A stretch of DNA of 64,000 bases from JAWKZG01 sp041396125 (GTDB lineage Bacteria > Pseudomonadota > Gammaproteobacteria > Competibacterales > Competibacteraceae). Within the stretch, counting starts at the first letter, position 1. Every line of letters starts with the position of its first letter. The stretch is taken from positions 124,001-188,000 of the forward strand of contig JAWKZG010000004.1 of assembly GCA_041396125.1 (NCBI GenBank). Direction: 5' to 3'. Positions 35,176 through 43,342 of this stretch are shown here, piece after piece. The position numbers were made by a program, and so were the translations under genes. Under the pieces are notes generated by a model, which saw nothing but the letters and a program-made list of their open reading frames with translations, was not told the origin of the DNA and did not search any database.

Positions 35176-36552
35176 ATGCAACTCAACGCTTTGACCGCCA
35201 TTTCCCCGATTGACGGTCGCTACGGCAGTAAAACCGCCGCTCTACGCCCTGTATTCAGCGAGTACGGTCTGATGCGCCAGCGCGTCACGGTCGAGATCCG
35301 CTGGCTGCAAGCCCTGGCTGCAAACCCGGCAATTTCCGAAGTGCCAGAATTGAAGCCTGCCGATGCGGCCCTGCTGGACGCCATCATTGACGAGTTCAGC
35401 CTGGCAGATGCAGAGCGTATCAAGGCTATTGAGCGGACCACCAATCACGATGTCAAAGCGGTAGAGTATTTCCTCAAAGAACGCGTCGCGGACAAGCCCG
35501 CACTGGCGGCGGTCGCGGAGTTTTTCCATTTCGCCTGCACTTCGGAAGATATTAATAATCTGGCTTATGCCTTAATGTTGCGCAAAGCCCGCAATGAACT
35601 GCTCTTTCCGCTGCTTGATCAAGTGCTGGACGCCTTGCGCCAGCTGGCGCGCAGCTATGCCACCACGTCGATGCTGGCCCGCACGCACGGCCAGCCGGCT
35701 TCACCCACCACACTGGGTAAGGAAATGGCCAATGTTGCATACCGTTTACAGCGCCAGCGTGAACAACTTGCTGCGGTACCCATGCTGGGCAAAATCAATG
35801 GTGCGGTCGGCAATTACAATGCACATCTGGCAGCTTATCCCGCCGTCGACTGGGCAGATTTTGCACAGCGTTTCGTGACAGAAGATCTAGGCTTGAGCTG
35901 GAATCCACTCACCACCCAGATCGAACCACATGACTTCATCGCCGAGATGTTTCACGCACTGATGCGCCTGAATACGGTTCTACTGGATTTCTGCCGTGAC
36001 ATCTGGGGCTACATCGCCTGGGGCTATTTCAAGCAAAAAACCGTGGCCGGTGAAATTGGCTCATCGACCATGCCGCATAAAGTCAATCCGATTGATTTTG
36101 AAAATGCCGAAGGCAATCTGGGCATCGCCAATGCCCTGCTCGATCACCTGGCCGCCAAGCTGCCGGTTTCGCGCTGGCAGCGGGATCTCAGTGACTCGAC
36201 CGCATTGCGCAGCGTCGGCAGCGGGCTGGCACATTGCATGATCGCATACCAGTCCTGCCTGCAAGGTATCGGTAAACTCGAAATCGAGCCGCAACGCCTG
36301 CAGCAGGATCTTGACGCCAACCTGGAAGTGCTGGCTGAAGCAATCCAGACGGTGATGCGACGTTATGGTATTGAGCAACCTTATGAAAAACTCAAAGACC
36401 TGACGCGTGGCCAGCGCATTGATCAGGCCCGTCTGCAGGCCTTCATCAACGATTTGGCCTTGCCGGAGGAAGCCAAACAAAGTCTGCTGCGCTTAAAACC
36501 GGCAGACTATACCGGCAATGCCGCCGAGCAGATCCGCAAGCTATTACCGTGA
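35176..36552 (+). CDS. purB: Adenylosuccinate lyase
   Basis: 458 residues, the length of the gammaproteobacterial long-form PurB. Splits SAICAR and adenylosuccinate in purine synthesis. Signature SSTMPHKVNPIDFENAEGN with the catalytic Ser loop, THGQPASPTTLGKEMAN with the catalytic His region, and FFHFACTSEDINNLAYAL. AGGA precedes ATG 35176. Its stop overlaps the GTG of the next gene. Confidence 0.97.
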   Translation: MQLNALTAISPIDGRYGSKTAALRPVFSEYGLMRQRVTVEIRWLQALAANPAISEVPELKPADAALLDAIIDEFSLADAERIKAIERTTNHDVKAVEYFLKERVADKPALAAVAEFFHFACTSEDINNLAYALMLRKARNELLFPLLDQVLDALRQLARSYATTSMLARTHGQPASPTTLGKEMANVAYRLQRQREQLAAVPMLGKINGAVGNYNAHLAAYPAVDWADFAQRFVTEDLGLSWNPLTTQIEPHDFIAEMFHALMRLNTVLLDFCRDIWGYIAWGYFKQKTVAGEIGSSTMPHKVNPIDFENAEGNLGIANALLDHLAAKLPVSRWQRDLSDSTALRSVGSGLAHCMIAYQSCLQGIGKLEIEPQRLQQDLDANLEVLAEAIQTVMRRYGIEQPYEKLKDLTRGQRIDQARLQAFINDLALPEEAKQSLLRLKPADYTGNAAEQIRKLLP

Positions 36553-37730
36553 CCAACCTGCCAAGTCATAGCCAACTGCTTGGCGGGATGAGCAGCGCGC
36601 AATTCCTGGCCGAATACTGGCAGCAAAAACCGCTTTTAGTGCGGGCCGCCTGGCCTGCATTCAGTAACCCGATCAGCCCGGAAGAACTGGCTGGACTGGC
36701 CTGCGAAGACGATGTCTGTGCCCGTCTGGTGCGCCAATCCGGGCAGCGCTGGCAGGTTCGGCACGGCCCTTTTAAAGAAACAGATTTCACTCGCCTGCCT
36801 TCAAAGCGCTGGACGGTATTGGTGCCGGATGTGGAAAAACACCTGCCGGAACTGCGCTGTATTCTGGAGCCGTTTCGCTTTATCCCGGACTGGCGGATTG
36901 ATGATCTGATGATCGGTTACGCCGCAGAGCAGGGTTCGGTCGGCCCGCATGTCGACGAATTCGATGTTTTTTTACTGCAGGGACTGGGTCAACGATGCTG
37001 GCAGATCGATACCCGCCCGGTTACTCCTGATAATTATCAGGCCGACAGCGAGCTGCAGATTTTGCAGCACTTCGAGGCAGAATCCGAGTGGATTCTGGAA
37101 CCTGGAGACATGCTGTATCTGCCACCCGGCGTTGCTCATTTCGGCGTGGCGCTGGAAGATTGCATGACGTATTCCATCGGCTTTCGGGCACCGAGTGTGC
37201 AGGATATGGTGGCTGATTTCTGCGACTATCTAATTCAGCGCAGCGCTGAAACCGGACGCTGGCGTGATCCAAAACTATCACCGGCAGACAATCCCGGCCA
37301 GATTCAGCCCTCAATATTGGACCAGCTGCAAATCCTGCTGCAACAGCAGCTGAGCTTTACCGATGGCGAGCTGCAAACCTGGTTTGGACGCTTTATCACT
37401 GAAGCCGGCACCGATCTGTCACCACTGCCAACAGCAGAAGTCCCCACCCCGACAGCGCTTGCTGACAAACTCACCCGGCACGAGCAGTGGCAACGTTGCA
37501 GCGCGACGCGGTTTGCCTATATTGCCCAAGCAGATCACGCTATTACTTTATTTATCGATGGCCAGGCTTATCCGCTTGCAAAGCAGGACGCCTGGCTGGG
37601 AAAATTGCTTTGCCGTCAGGTCAGCTTTCCAAGCAGCGCGCTGCTGCCTGCCCTGGCGCAGGCACAAACCAGTACGCTATTGCTGGAATGGATTAATCAA
37701 GGTTACTTATTAGCAGCAGATGATACATAA
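36549..37730 (+). CDS. roxA: Ribosomal protein L16 arginine hydroxylase
   Basis: 393-residue JmjC-type 2-oxoglutarate/Fe(II) oxygenase of the YcfD/RoxA group, which hydroxylates an Arg of L16. Iron ligands: His and Asp in GPHVDEFDVF and the distal His in LPPGVAHFGVAL; GQRCWQI and YSIGFRAPS are family blocks, followed by the dimer and winged-helix parts. GTG 36549 overlaps the purB stop (GTGA), a pairing common in gammaproteobacteria. Confidence 0.92.
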   Translation: MTNLPSHSQLLGGMSSAQFLAEYWQQKPLLVRAAWPAFSNPISPEELAGLACEDDVCARLVRQSGQRWQVRHGPFKETDFTRLPSKRWTVLVPDVEKHLPELRCILEPFRFIPDWRIDDLMIGYAAEQGSVGPHVDEFDVFLLQGLGQRCWQIDTRPVTPDNYQADSELQILQHFEAESEWILEPGDMLYLPPGVAHFGVALEDCMTYSIGFRAPSVQDMVADFCDYLIQRSAETGRWRDPKLSPADNPGQIQPSILDQLQILLQQQLSFTDGELQTWFGRFITEAGTDLSPLPTAEVPTPTALADKLTRHEQWQRCSATRFAYIAQADHAITLFIDGQAYPLAKQDAWLGKLLCRQVSFPSSALLPALAQAQTSTLLLEWINQGYLLAADDT

Positions 37731-38178
37731 ACCCATGCCCCCCAATACCGAGACGCCAACGATAATTTTTACGGCCGTCAGCTGGTCGGCTTATCAGCGC
37801 GAGCTGTATGACATCCGCTATCGTGTATTTGTCGTGGAACAGCAAGTACCGGAAGAGCTGGAACAGGATGAACACGATCCGGTCAGTCAGCATATTCTGG
37901 CTCGTACAGCCAGTGGTCTGGCGGTCGGGACTGGTCGTCTGTTGCCGGACGGCCATATCGGACGGGTTGCGGTGCTGGCAGACTGGCGCCGTTACGGTAT
38001 CGGGCGGCAGTTAATGGAACATTTGATTGATCTGGCGCGTCAGCAAGGTCATAAAACTGTGCGCCTTAATGCGCAGATCGCGGCGCAGGCATTCTACACC
38101 CGGCTTGGATTTCACAGTGAAGGTGAGCCCTTCCAGGAAGCCGGTATTCCGCATCAAAGCATGTACCGGAATCTTTAA
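37720..38178 (+). CDS. GNAT acetyltransferase, ElaA-like
   Basis: 152 residues. GNAT fold with VFVVEQQVPEELEQDEHDP, a substrate-side motif of the ElaA group, and the acetyl-CoA loop RRYGIGRQLMEHLI, then LNAQIAAQAFYTRLGF. Substrate unknown. It overlaps the end of roxA by 11 bases, so it belongs to the purB-roxA unit. ATG 37720 gives a ten-residue lead; ATG 37735 is possible. Confidence 0.88.
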   Translation: MIHKPMPPNTETPTIIFTAVSWSAYQRELYDIRYRVFVVEQQVPEELEQDEHDPVSQHILARTASGLAVGTGRLLPDGHIGRVAVLADWRRYGIGRQLMEHLIDLARQQGHKTVRLNAQIAAQAFYTRLGFHSEGEPFQEAGIPHQSMYRNL

Positions 38179-38324
38179 CTGCTGTTCCCGACAATTAGTC
38201 AGTCCCGGCAGCGGCCAGTACTTCACTTGAAGTCGCATTAGAAACAGCACTTTAGTACCGGTTCCCAATACGTCAATCTGGCGTTAAGCTAAAGCTTATA
38301 CTTGCACAAGCCCGGAAAAGTCCT

Positions 38325-38831
38325 ATGCCAGAACACTCCGACCTTTCACCTGAACGCAGCCTGGAAACCCCGCAGGATGCCGTAACAGCTGCGGTTGAAC
38401 TGATCGCCTCGGCTCGCCGTTCCCTATGTATTTTCTGCCCGCAACTACCACCTGTTTTGTTCAATGCAGCCGAATTCAATGACATCTTGCGCCACCAGCT
38501 GCTGCAGGAACCACGCTTGCACAGCTTCATGCTTGCGCCGCCCGCCAAGAACTGGCGTCAGACCTGTCCACAACTTACGCAACTGGTTGAACGCTTGAGC
38601 TCATTGGAGTTACGCACACCACCTGCGGATGAACTCGCTGATAGAAAAGAGTCCGGTCAGATTTTTTTAATCGCGGACAAAAAAGCAGTAATGCTATTAA
38701 CAGATCCACGCCGCTGCGTCGGGCTATTTAATTCTGCTGCCGAGCTAGAGGCGAGAAAGCTTTTAGATTTCTTCAATCCATTGTGGGAAAAAAGCCAGAC
38801 GGATACAGAGTTGCGCAGATTAGGTATTTAG
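38325..38831 (+). CDS. Hypothetical protein, possibly phospholipase-D-like fold
   Basis: 168 residues. I recognise it only as a type often found after a GNAT gene of this kind. DAVTAAVELIASARRSLCIFCPQL and the later SGQIFLIADKKAVMLLTDPR look like the two beta-alpha units of a PLD-like fold, without HxK motifs, so probably not catalytic. Last gene before the non-coding region with the putative RNA. Confidence 0.6.
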   Translation: MPEHSDLSPERSLETPQDAVTAAVELIASARRSLCIFCPQLPPVLFNAAEFNDILRHQLLQEPRLHSFMLAPPAKNWRQTCPQLTQLVERLSSLELRTPPADELADRKESGQIFLIADKKAVMLLTDPRRCVGLFNSAAELEARKLLDFFNPLWEKSQTDTELRRLGI

Positions 38832-39139
38832 GGGTCGGAATGTCAATCAATGCGTCAATCTTATGGCGTTTTTGTTAAGATAAAAATCAAAATGCGAAAT
38901 GATATTTTCAGCGCTAATTTAGTCAATAAATTGACATTTTTCTATCTATTCCCAGAATCGGTTTTCATTTCACAACTCCTGACCTGAAAAAATATTTACT
39001 ATTCGGTACTGACAAATAAACGTTGACAGTTTTCGTCACATTCTGCCGCTGCATGTTCAGCATGCGCTGAAAAATCACCGATAATGGATATGACATTGAA
39101 AAAATTTTTCGAAAATCAAGCTAGTTACCTGCTAACAAT
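38832..39139. other. Non-coding, AT-rich upstream region of the sigma-54 promoter
   Basis: No gene seen on either strand. The stretch is rich in TGACA (several copies between 38935 and 39095) and holds TTTTCAGCGC at 38905-38914, matched in inverted form by GCGCTGAAAA at 39064-39073. These would suit binding sites of an enhancer-binding activator for the promoter at 39140. Confidence 0.45.
39056..39071. promoter_or_regulatory. Dyad TTCAGC-N4-GCTGAA, candidate enhancer site
   Basis: Perfect 6-bp arms, 39056-39061 and 39066-39071, centred about 104 bases upstream of the start predicted from the sigma-54 promoter. That is the usual distance for a bacterial enhancer-binding protein. A related half site lies at 38905. 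The cognate activator is unknown. Confidence 0.4.
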
Positions 39140-39156
39140 TTGGCACACATCCTGCA
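39140..39156 (+). promoter_or_regulatory. Sigma-54 promoter
   Basis: TTGGCACACATCCTGCA: the GG (39142-39143) and GC (39154-39155) elements are separated by exactly 10 bases, and TTGGCAC matches the -24 consensus fully; the -12 block is CTGCA where TTGCA is ideal. Predicted start 39167-39168. No open reading frame follows, only the structured RNA region ending in a terminator. Confidence 0.75.
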
Positions 39157-39167
39157 ACATACCCTTT

Positions 39168-39275
39168 GTATGCAGATTATAGTTAATTGGAATTAGCTCA
39201 AGCTGCATACTCATGGTTAATCCCTTCTTGTTAGATCCTCCGATTTTAGGCGTCATGTTCATGACGCCTTTTCTT
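39168..39275 (+). ncRNA. Candidate sigma-54-dependent small RNA of about 108 nt
   Basis: Begins at the predicted start with GTATGCAG (39168-39175), which pairs perfectly with CTGCATAC (39203-39210). An inner hairpin AGTTAAT (39181-39187)/ATTAGCT (39192-39198) closes on TGGA with one G-U pair. A mostly unpaired stretch of 38 bases follows, containing ATCCCTTCTTG and TCCTCC, the latter complementary to a Shine-Dalgarno core GGAGGA. The RNA ends in a textbook terminator at 39249. No ORF of note lies within. The layout (stem-loop, C/U-rich seed, terminator, sigma-54 control) is that of Qrr-like regulatory RNAs, but the sequence does not resemble the Qrr core that I know. Confidence 0.6.
39249..39275 (+). 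terminator. Rho-independent terminator of the putative RNA
   Basis: GGCGTCATGTTCATGACGCC: a 9-bp perfect stem closed by a two-base loop (four-base if the top pair opens), followed by TTTTCTTTTGCTTTTTTT. It is 140 bases from the stop of the convergent mazG, so it probably serves the plus-strand RNA alone. Confidence 0.9.
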
Positions 39276-39415
39276 TTGCTTTTTTTCTGTCAAGCTGCTA
39301 TCGAATAGCAAAAAAAAAACCATAACCCATTAATAATAAGTTATTTTATAATACTCTTCACGTATAAAACCCTGTCTTTCTTCGGAGCAGCTTGAGGAGC
39401 GCCCGCAAACCCTGC

Positions 39416-40210
39416 CTATACTTTTCTTTGACGCCCTGCTTCTGTGGTTTTGACTGACTCCCACAAACTTTCCTGCTCCGTTAGCGTCAAATTATTGAAC
39501 ATTTGCCCTGCTTGAGCGGCCAGTTTTTCCATGGCGCGAAAACGACGCTCAAACTTGGCGTTTGCGGCCCGCAAAGCTGTTTCCGGGTCCAATTTTAAAA
39601 AGCGGGCCAGGTTTGCACAAGCAAACAGTAAATCGCCGTATTCTTCCTGGATTTCTTCTTTTCCATCAACCAGTTCCATAGCCTCTTGCAATTCAGCCAG
39701 TTCCTCCTGAATCTTTGCGATTACGGGTTCAGGCTCTGTCCAGTCGAAACCTGCTCGTGCGGCCTTTTTCTGCAATTTGATTGCCCGGGTTAACGCTGGC
39801 AACGCCAGTGCCACATGATCGAGGGCACTCTCTGCAGCTTGTCGCTCAGCCGCCTTGATTTGCTCCCAGGCTTGATGCTGTTGCTCCTCATCAGCATAGA
39901 CCTGGTCAGCAAACACATGCGGGTGACGCCTGATCATTTTGGCGCATATCGCCTGCACAACATCCCCGAAATCAAAAATGCCCTGCTCGCGGGCTATTTG
40001 CGCATAGAACACAACCTGAAACAGCAAATCACCCAATTCGTCTTTAAGATCAGCGAGATCCTCCCGCTCGATCGCATCAGCAACTTCATAGGCCTCTTCA
40101 ATAGTGTAAGGAACGATACTGGCATAGCTTTGGGCACGATCCCAGGGGCAGCCTGTCTCAGGCTCCCTAAGCTTGCGCATTATTTCAATAAGACAATTTA
40201 TTTCAGACAC
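39416..40210 (-). CDS. mazG: Nucleoside triphosphate pyrophosphohydrolase MazG
   Basis: 264 residues, full two-domain MazG that hydrolyses NTPs to NMP and PPi. N-terminal block CPWDRAQSYASIVPYTIEEAYEV with the metal-binding EExxE and KDELGDLLFQVVFYAQIA; a second, MazG-like half around EIQEEYGDLLFACANLARFL. Cleans aberrant nucleotides and dampens (p)ppGpp responses. Alone on the minus strand, between the putative RNA and the chp locus. Confidence 0.95.
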   Translation of the reverse strand: MSEINCLIEIMRKLREPETGCPWDRAQSYASIVPYTIEEAYEVADAIEREDLADLKDELGDLLFQVVFYAQIAREQGIFDFGDVVQAICAKMIRRHPHVFADQVYADEEQQHQAWEQIKAAERQAAESALDHVALALPALTRAIKLQKKAARAGFDWTEPEPVIAKIQEELAELQEAMELVDGKEEIQEEYGDLLFACANLARFLKLDPETALRAANAKFERRFRAMEKLAAQAGQMFNNLTLTEQESLWESVKTTEAGRQRKV

Positions 40211-40790
40211 TTAAAAAACCCCGCGAATAATTTCAAACACACAGCAACTTGTGTACCTTCATTACGATGAAACAGTAATCACGCTGGCTGTATTATGGCA
40301 ATTTACCAGGGCCAGTGCTTTGTATACTCAAACTCGCACAATAGCCCAACCGTTCTGTACAGGCGATAGCATCCACACAATGGCAGCTACCAATATTGCT
40401 GTACAAGGCTCTGCTGTGACCGCAACCGTCTTATTCTCTCTGACTGCCGAGTCAGAGCAGCCTGAAACAACGGCTAACAAGCCCTGTGGCCAACAGCCTT
40501 GCTCCTAAAGCAAGACCTAACAGAGCCTTTTTATTTAATTGGCCTGAAGTTTGCATAATTTAGCCATATAGTGCCTTAGCATATAATAAGCGCACATCTA
40601 AAAACCTTCGATTCACGCGATGTAACATTTGAATGTTTTATTGTTTAACAAGTTAGATATGCAGCGTGCTATCGTTTCTGATAAGCTTTTAAAAATGCGA
40701 TCAAAAATCAAGCAAATATCTTTAATAAATGAAACGATGCTTTATTTGATATGCACACGCTATTTGAGTGAATTTTCAGCGAGATATTGA
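40211..40790. other. Intergenic stretch upstream of the chp locus
   Basis: 580 bases. I see no convincing gene; an 85-codon frame from 40251 has composition and start context unlike its neighbours. TATAAT occurs at 40582-40587 and could be the -10 box of the chp operon, with no clear -35. The last 200 bases are AT-rich and would be an untranslated leader if that promoter is used. Confidence 0.4.
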
Positions 40791-41600
40791 ATGACAAGTA
40801 AAAAGCTTTTCTCGATTGCCGCTGTTGGGATATCCGATACAGAACGCAACGTTTTGCGCAATATATTCAGATTGTCGCAGCATCGTGTGCGGTCATATTC
40901 TCTATTGGAAACAGAAGCCTCAACGCCCGATATCGCGATGTTCGATGCGGAGATCGGCGGCACAGCCAGTTCGCTGGCTAGCTGGCGTCAGCGTCACCCA
41001 TCACTGCCAACAGTGGTCATCACCCGCGAGGCACCAACTGAAAGCGATCCTTATCGGATTCGCCGACCGTTTGTTGCCACAAGAGTACTCAGTATTCTGG
41101 ATCAGATTGTTATCAAAGAACTGAGTTATGTACCGGAACTGGTCATCGGTGCAGACGTCGGCACGGCTACCGGCAATACCGAGCAGCTGGTTTCCAACGC
41201 TGCCAATCAGGCAGTGCAGTCGCAGCCCGACGATTTCCGGCATCGTGCTCTGGTCGTTGATGACAGTCTGCCTGTGCGTAAACAGATTGAGATCGAGCTA
41301 AAACTGCTTGGCGTTGCTGCAGATTTTGCCGAAAGCGGTGAGGATGCATTTAGCATGCTGAGCTCAAACTCGTACGATATTATCTTTCTGGATGTTGTTC
41401 TGCCTGGTGTTGATGGTTATAAAATCTGCAAAACCATCAAGAAAGATAAAAGCAAAAAAGCCACTCCAGTTATTATGCTAACCAGTAAATCTTCTCCATT
41501 TGATCGTATTAGAGGAACATTTGCCGGATGTAATACTTATCTGACCAAACCTGTTTCGCATGATTCATTTCAGAAAGTTGTTAAACATTACTTGCAGTGA
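40791..41600 (+). CDS. pilG: Response regulator, PilG-like with extra N-terminal domain
   Basis: 269 residues. The receiver domain fills about 145-269: acidic pair in VVDDS, phospho-acceptor Asp in IIFLDVVLPGVDGYKI, conserved Thr/Ser in PVIMLTSK and Lys in YLTKPVS. The first 120 residues (FSIAAVGISDTERNVLRNIF and on) look like a degenerate receiver or PatA-type domain lacking the acceptor Asp. Usual PilG is about 130 residues, so this is twice as long. First gene of the chp locus; it would take phosphate from ChpA and drive pilus extension. Confidence 0.8.
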   Translation: MTSKKLFSIAAVGISDTERNVLRNIFRLSQHRVRSYSLLETEASTPDIAMFDAEIGGTASSLASWRQRHPSLPTVVITREAPTESDPYRIRRPFVATRVLSILDQIVIKELSYVPELVIGADVGTATGNTEQLVSNAANQAVQSQPDDFRHRALVVDDSLPVRKQIEIELKLLGVAADFAESGEDAFSMLSSNSYDIIFLDVVLPGVDGYKICKTIKKDKSKKATPVIMLTSKSSPFDRIRGTFAGCNTYLTKPVSHDSFQKVVKHYLQ

Positions 41601-41630
41601 TGTTTTATAAAATCATTTCAATTTTCGAAT

Positions 41631-41654
41631 TTTATTACTCAATAAAGTAATAAA
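41631..41654. other. AT-rich stem-loop between pilG and pilH
   Basis: Perfect 9-bp arms TTTATTACT and AGTAATAAA around a 6-base loop, in the 98-base gap. Being all-AT it is weak as a terminator; it may mark an RNA processing point that sets different levels for the two regulators. Confidence 0.4.
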
Positions 41655-41698
41655 AAAATTTATAAAACTAGCTCAAATATTTAACTCTCGGAGAGATT

Positions 41699-42064
41699 AT
41701 GACTATTAATAAAATACTGGTTGTCGACGATTCACAAGCCGAATTAGAGAATATTAAAAACATTGTTCAAGAGGCTGGCTATCCTGTCATCAGCGCTACC
41801 AATGGAAAGGAAGCTGTTGATCTTGCAAAAGCTGAACTGCCTGACTTGATATTTATGGACATTATCATGCCTGACATGGATGGCTATGCCACTTGTCGTC
41901 TGTTAGCCAATGACAGTACGACAAAACAGATACCGGTTGTTTTCGTAACCAGTAAAAATCAAAAAGCGGATCGGCTCTGGGCTCAAATGCAGGGGGGCAA
42001 GGCCTTTATTAGCAAACCTTATCAAGCTGACGACATTATTGATCAGATCAAAGCTTTCCAGTAG
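41699..42064 (+). CDS. pilH: Response regulator, PilH-like
   Basis: 121-residue stand-alone receiver. KILVVDDSQAELENI carries the acidic pair, LIFMDIIMPDMDGYATC the acceptor Asp, VVFVTSKNQ the Thr, and ISKPYQ the Lys. PilH in Pseudomonas promotes retraction or drains phosphate from PilG. GGAGAG precedes the ATG. Next to pilI. Confidence 0.9.
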   Translation: MTINKILVVDDSQAELENIKNIVQEAGYPVISATNGKEAVDLAKAELPDLIFMDIIMPDMDGYATCRLLANDSTTKQIPVVFVTSKNQKADRLWAQMQGGKAFISKPYQADDIIDQIKAFQ

Positions 42065-42110
42065 GTCAGAATATCCATTCATTATGTATAACCTTTAATC
42101 GTTAATCGCC

Positions 42111-42674
42111 ATGACTGATACCGTAAGCCTCAAGAGCCAAACCTGGCTAAGCCCCAGCGCAGCTCTATCCCGCTTTAAAGCAAAACCGATTTTGACTTCT
42201 GTCAATGTTGACAGCCAGGAACTGCTGCTGGGACAGCGTCCGGCCCGGTTCGGTTTCAGACTGGGTAGCTATGGGCTACTGCTCGGCGCACAGGTCACCA
42301 GTGAGGTGCTTGAACCTTTGCAGATCTATCGCGTGCCCAACACCAGCGCTGAATGGCTCGGTCTGGTTAATCTTCGTGGCAATCTGGTACCAGTCTACGA
42401 TCTCAGTGCTATTTTAGGCTGGCCACGTGATGAGTCAGTCAAATCCATGATGCTTTTTCTGGGCCAAGGCCAGGAAATGCTCGGCATCATGATTGATGGA
42501 CTTCCGCAAGCGCCGACTCTCGACCAGCCATTACAGCGCTTGCCCGCTTTACCTAAAAATTTGCAGGCTTATGCCGATCAAGCCTATATCGATCAAGGCA
42601 TCACATGGGTTGAGTTCGATTACAAGGGATTTTTCCGCAATTATATCGAGCACCTGACTTCCCCCTCAAGTTAG
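42111..42674 (+). CDS. pilI: CheW-like adaptor PilI
   Basis: 187 residues, one CheW domain: FRLGSYGLLLGAQVTSEVLE, then YRVPNTSAEWLGLVNLRGNLVPVYDL, a perfect CheW signature, and GIMIDGLPQAPTL. Couples the receptor PilJ to the kinase ChpA. The C-terminal FDYKGFFRNYIEHL is shared by PilI homologues. Confidence 0.9.
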   Translation: MTDTVSLKSQTWLSPSAALSRFKAKPILTSVNVDSQELLLGQRPARFGFRLGSYGLLLGAQVTSEVLEPLQIYRVPNTSAEWLGLVNLRGNLVPVYDLSAILGWPRDESVKSMMLFLGQGQEMLGIMIDGLPQAPTLDQPLQRLPALPKNLQAYADQAYIDQGITWVEFDYKGFFRNYIEHLTSPSS

Positions 42675-42738
42675 CCGTTTCTGCACATCATTCGCATGAA
42701 AAAACCATCGGATAACGAAATTGTTATGGAGCAAAAAA

Positions 42739-43326
42739 ATGTTTAGAAAATTGTTGGTCTGTATCGTTTGCTGCTTGCCATTGACGGTGCTGGCGCAAGA
42801 CGAACTCTCCCAGGAAGACCTGGAGCATTTGCTGAGAATCAAAATAAGGACTGTGCAGACCTTTGCCCTGAATCCCATTCTGGTCGAAGCGGTGCGCTTA
42901 CAGAATGAACAGGATCTATCACTGGAAACAATCCAGCAACGCGATAAGAAATGGTCGGAGTCGGACCGTTTGACTGCCTTCAAGCTATCTTTGCAGCGTA
43001 ACAAAGCAGGTCGTTTCTTAAAACGTAATGTTGACGCTAACGACGCTATCGCCGAGGCTTTTTTAACTGACAACCAGGGTGCCAACGTAGCCGCCTATCC
43101 CATTACCAGCGATTACTGGCAGGGCGATGAGGAAAAATGGATTGAGGCCTACAACAATGGTAACGGCAAAATCTATATCGGCCCGATTGAGAATGATGCC
43201 AGCAGCAACACGCTTAGCGTACAGATCTCAGCCCCGGTTATCGATGATACAGCCACCATTGGTGTACTCGTCATGGGCATTACCTTGAACTACCTGCAAG
43301 ATAAACAGCAAGTTAGCCAAAACTAA
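42739..43326 (+). CDS. Stand-alone periplasmic Cache/PDC-domain protein
   Basis: 195 residues. Signal peptide (KLLVCIVCCLPLTVLAQ), then one domain with Cache features: an N-terminal helix (IRTVQTFALNPILVEAVRLQ), a WSESDRLTAF-like segment, and the late beta strands IYIGPIEN, VQISAPVIDDTATIGVLVMGI. No TM segment or output domain follows, so it is a free periplasmic sensor. ATG 42739 is chosen because GGAG lies 8 bases before. Embedded between pilI and a binding-protein gene in the chp locus, it is probably a ligand receptor feeding PilJ. I know of no established role. Confidence 0.7.
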   Translation: MFRKLLVCIVCCLPLTVLAQDELSQEDLEHLLRIKIRTVQTFALNPILVEAVRLQNEQDLSLETIQQRDKKWSESDRLTAFKLSLQRNKAGRFLKRNVDANDAIAEAFLTDNQGANVAAYPITSDYWQGDEEKWIEAYNNGNGKIYIGPIENDASSNTLSVQISAPVIDDTATIGVLVMGITLNYLQDKQQVSQN

Positions 43327-43342
43327 GCAGAAGGTTTCCACT

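Noticed and set aside
39168..39275. Qrr quorum-sensing RNA
   Set aside because: The sigma-54 promoter and layout fit, but the conserved Qrr core sequence that I know is not present.
40251..40508. 85-codon plus-strand frame upstream of pilG
   Set aside because: No ribosome site, unusual composition and no recognisable fold; probably chance.
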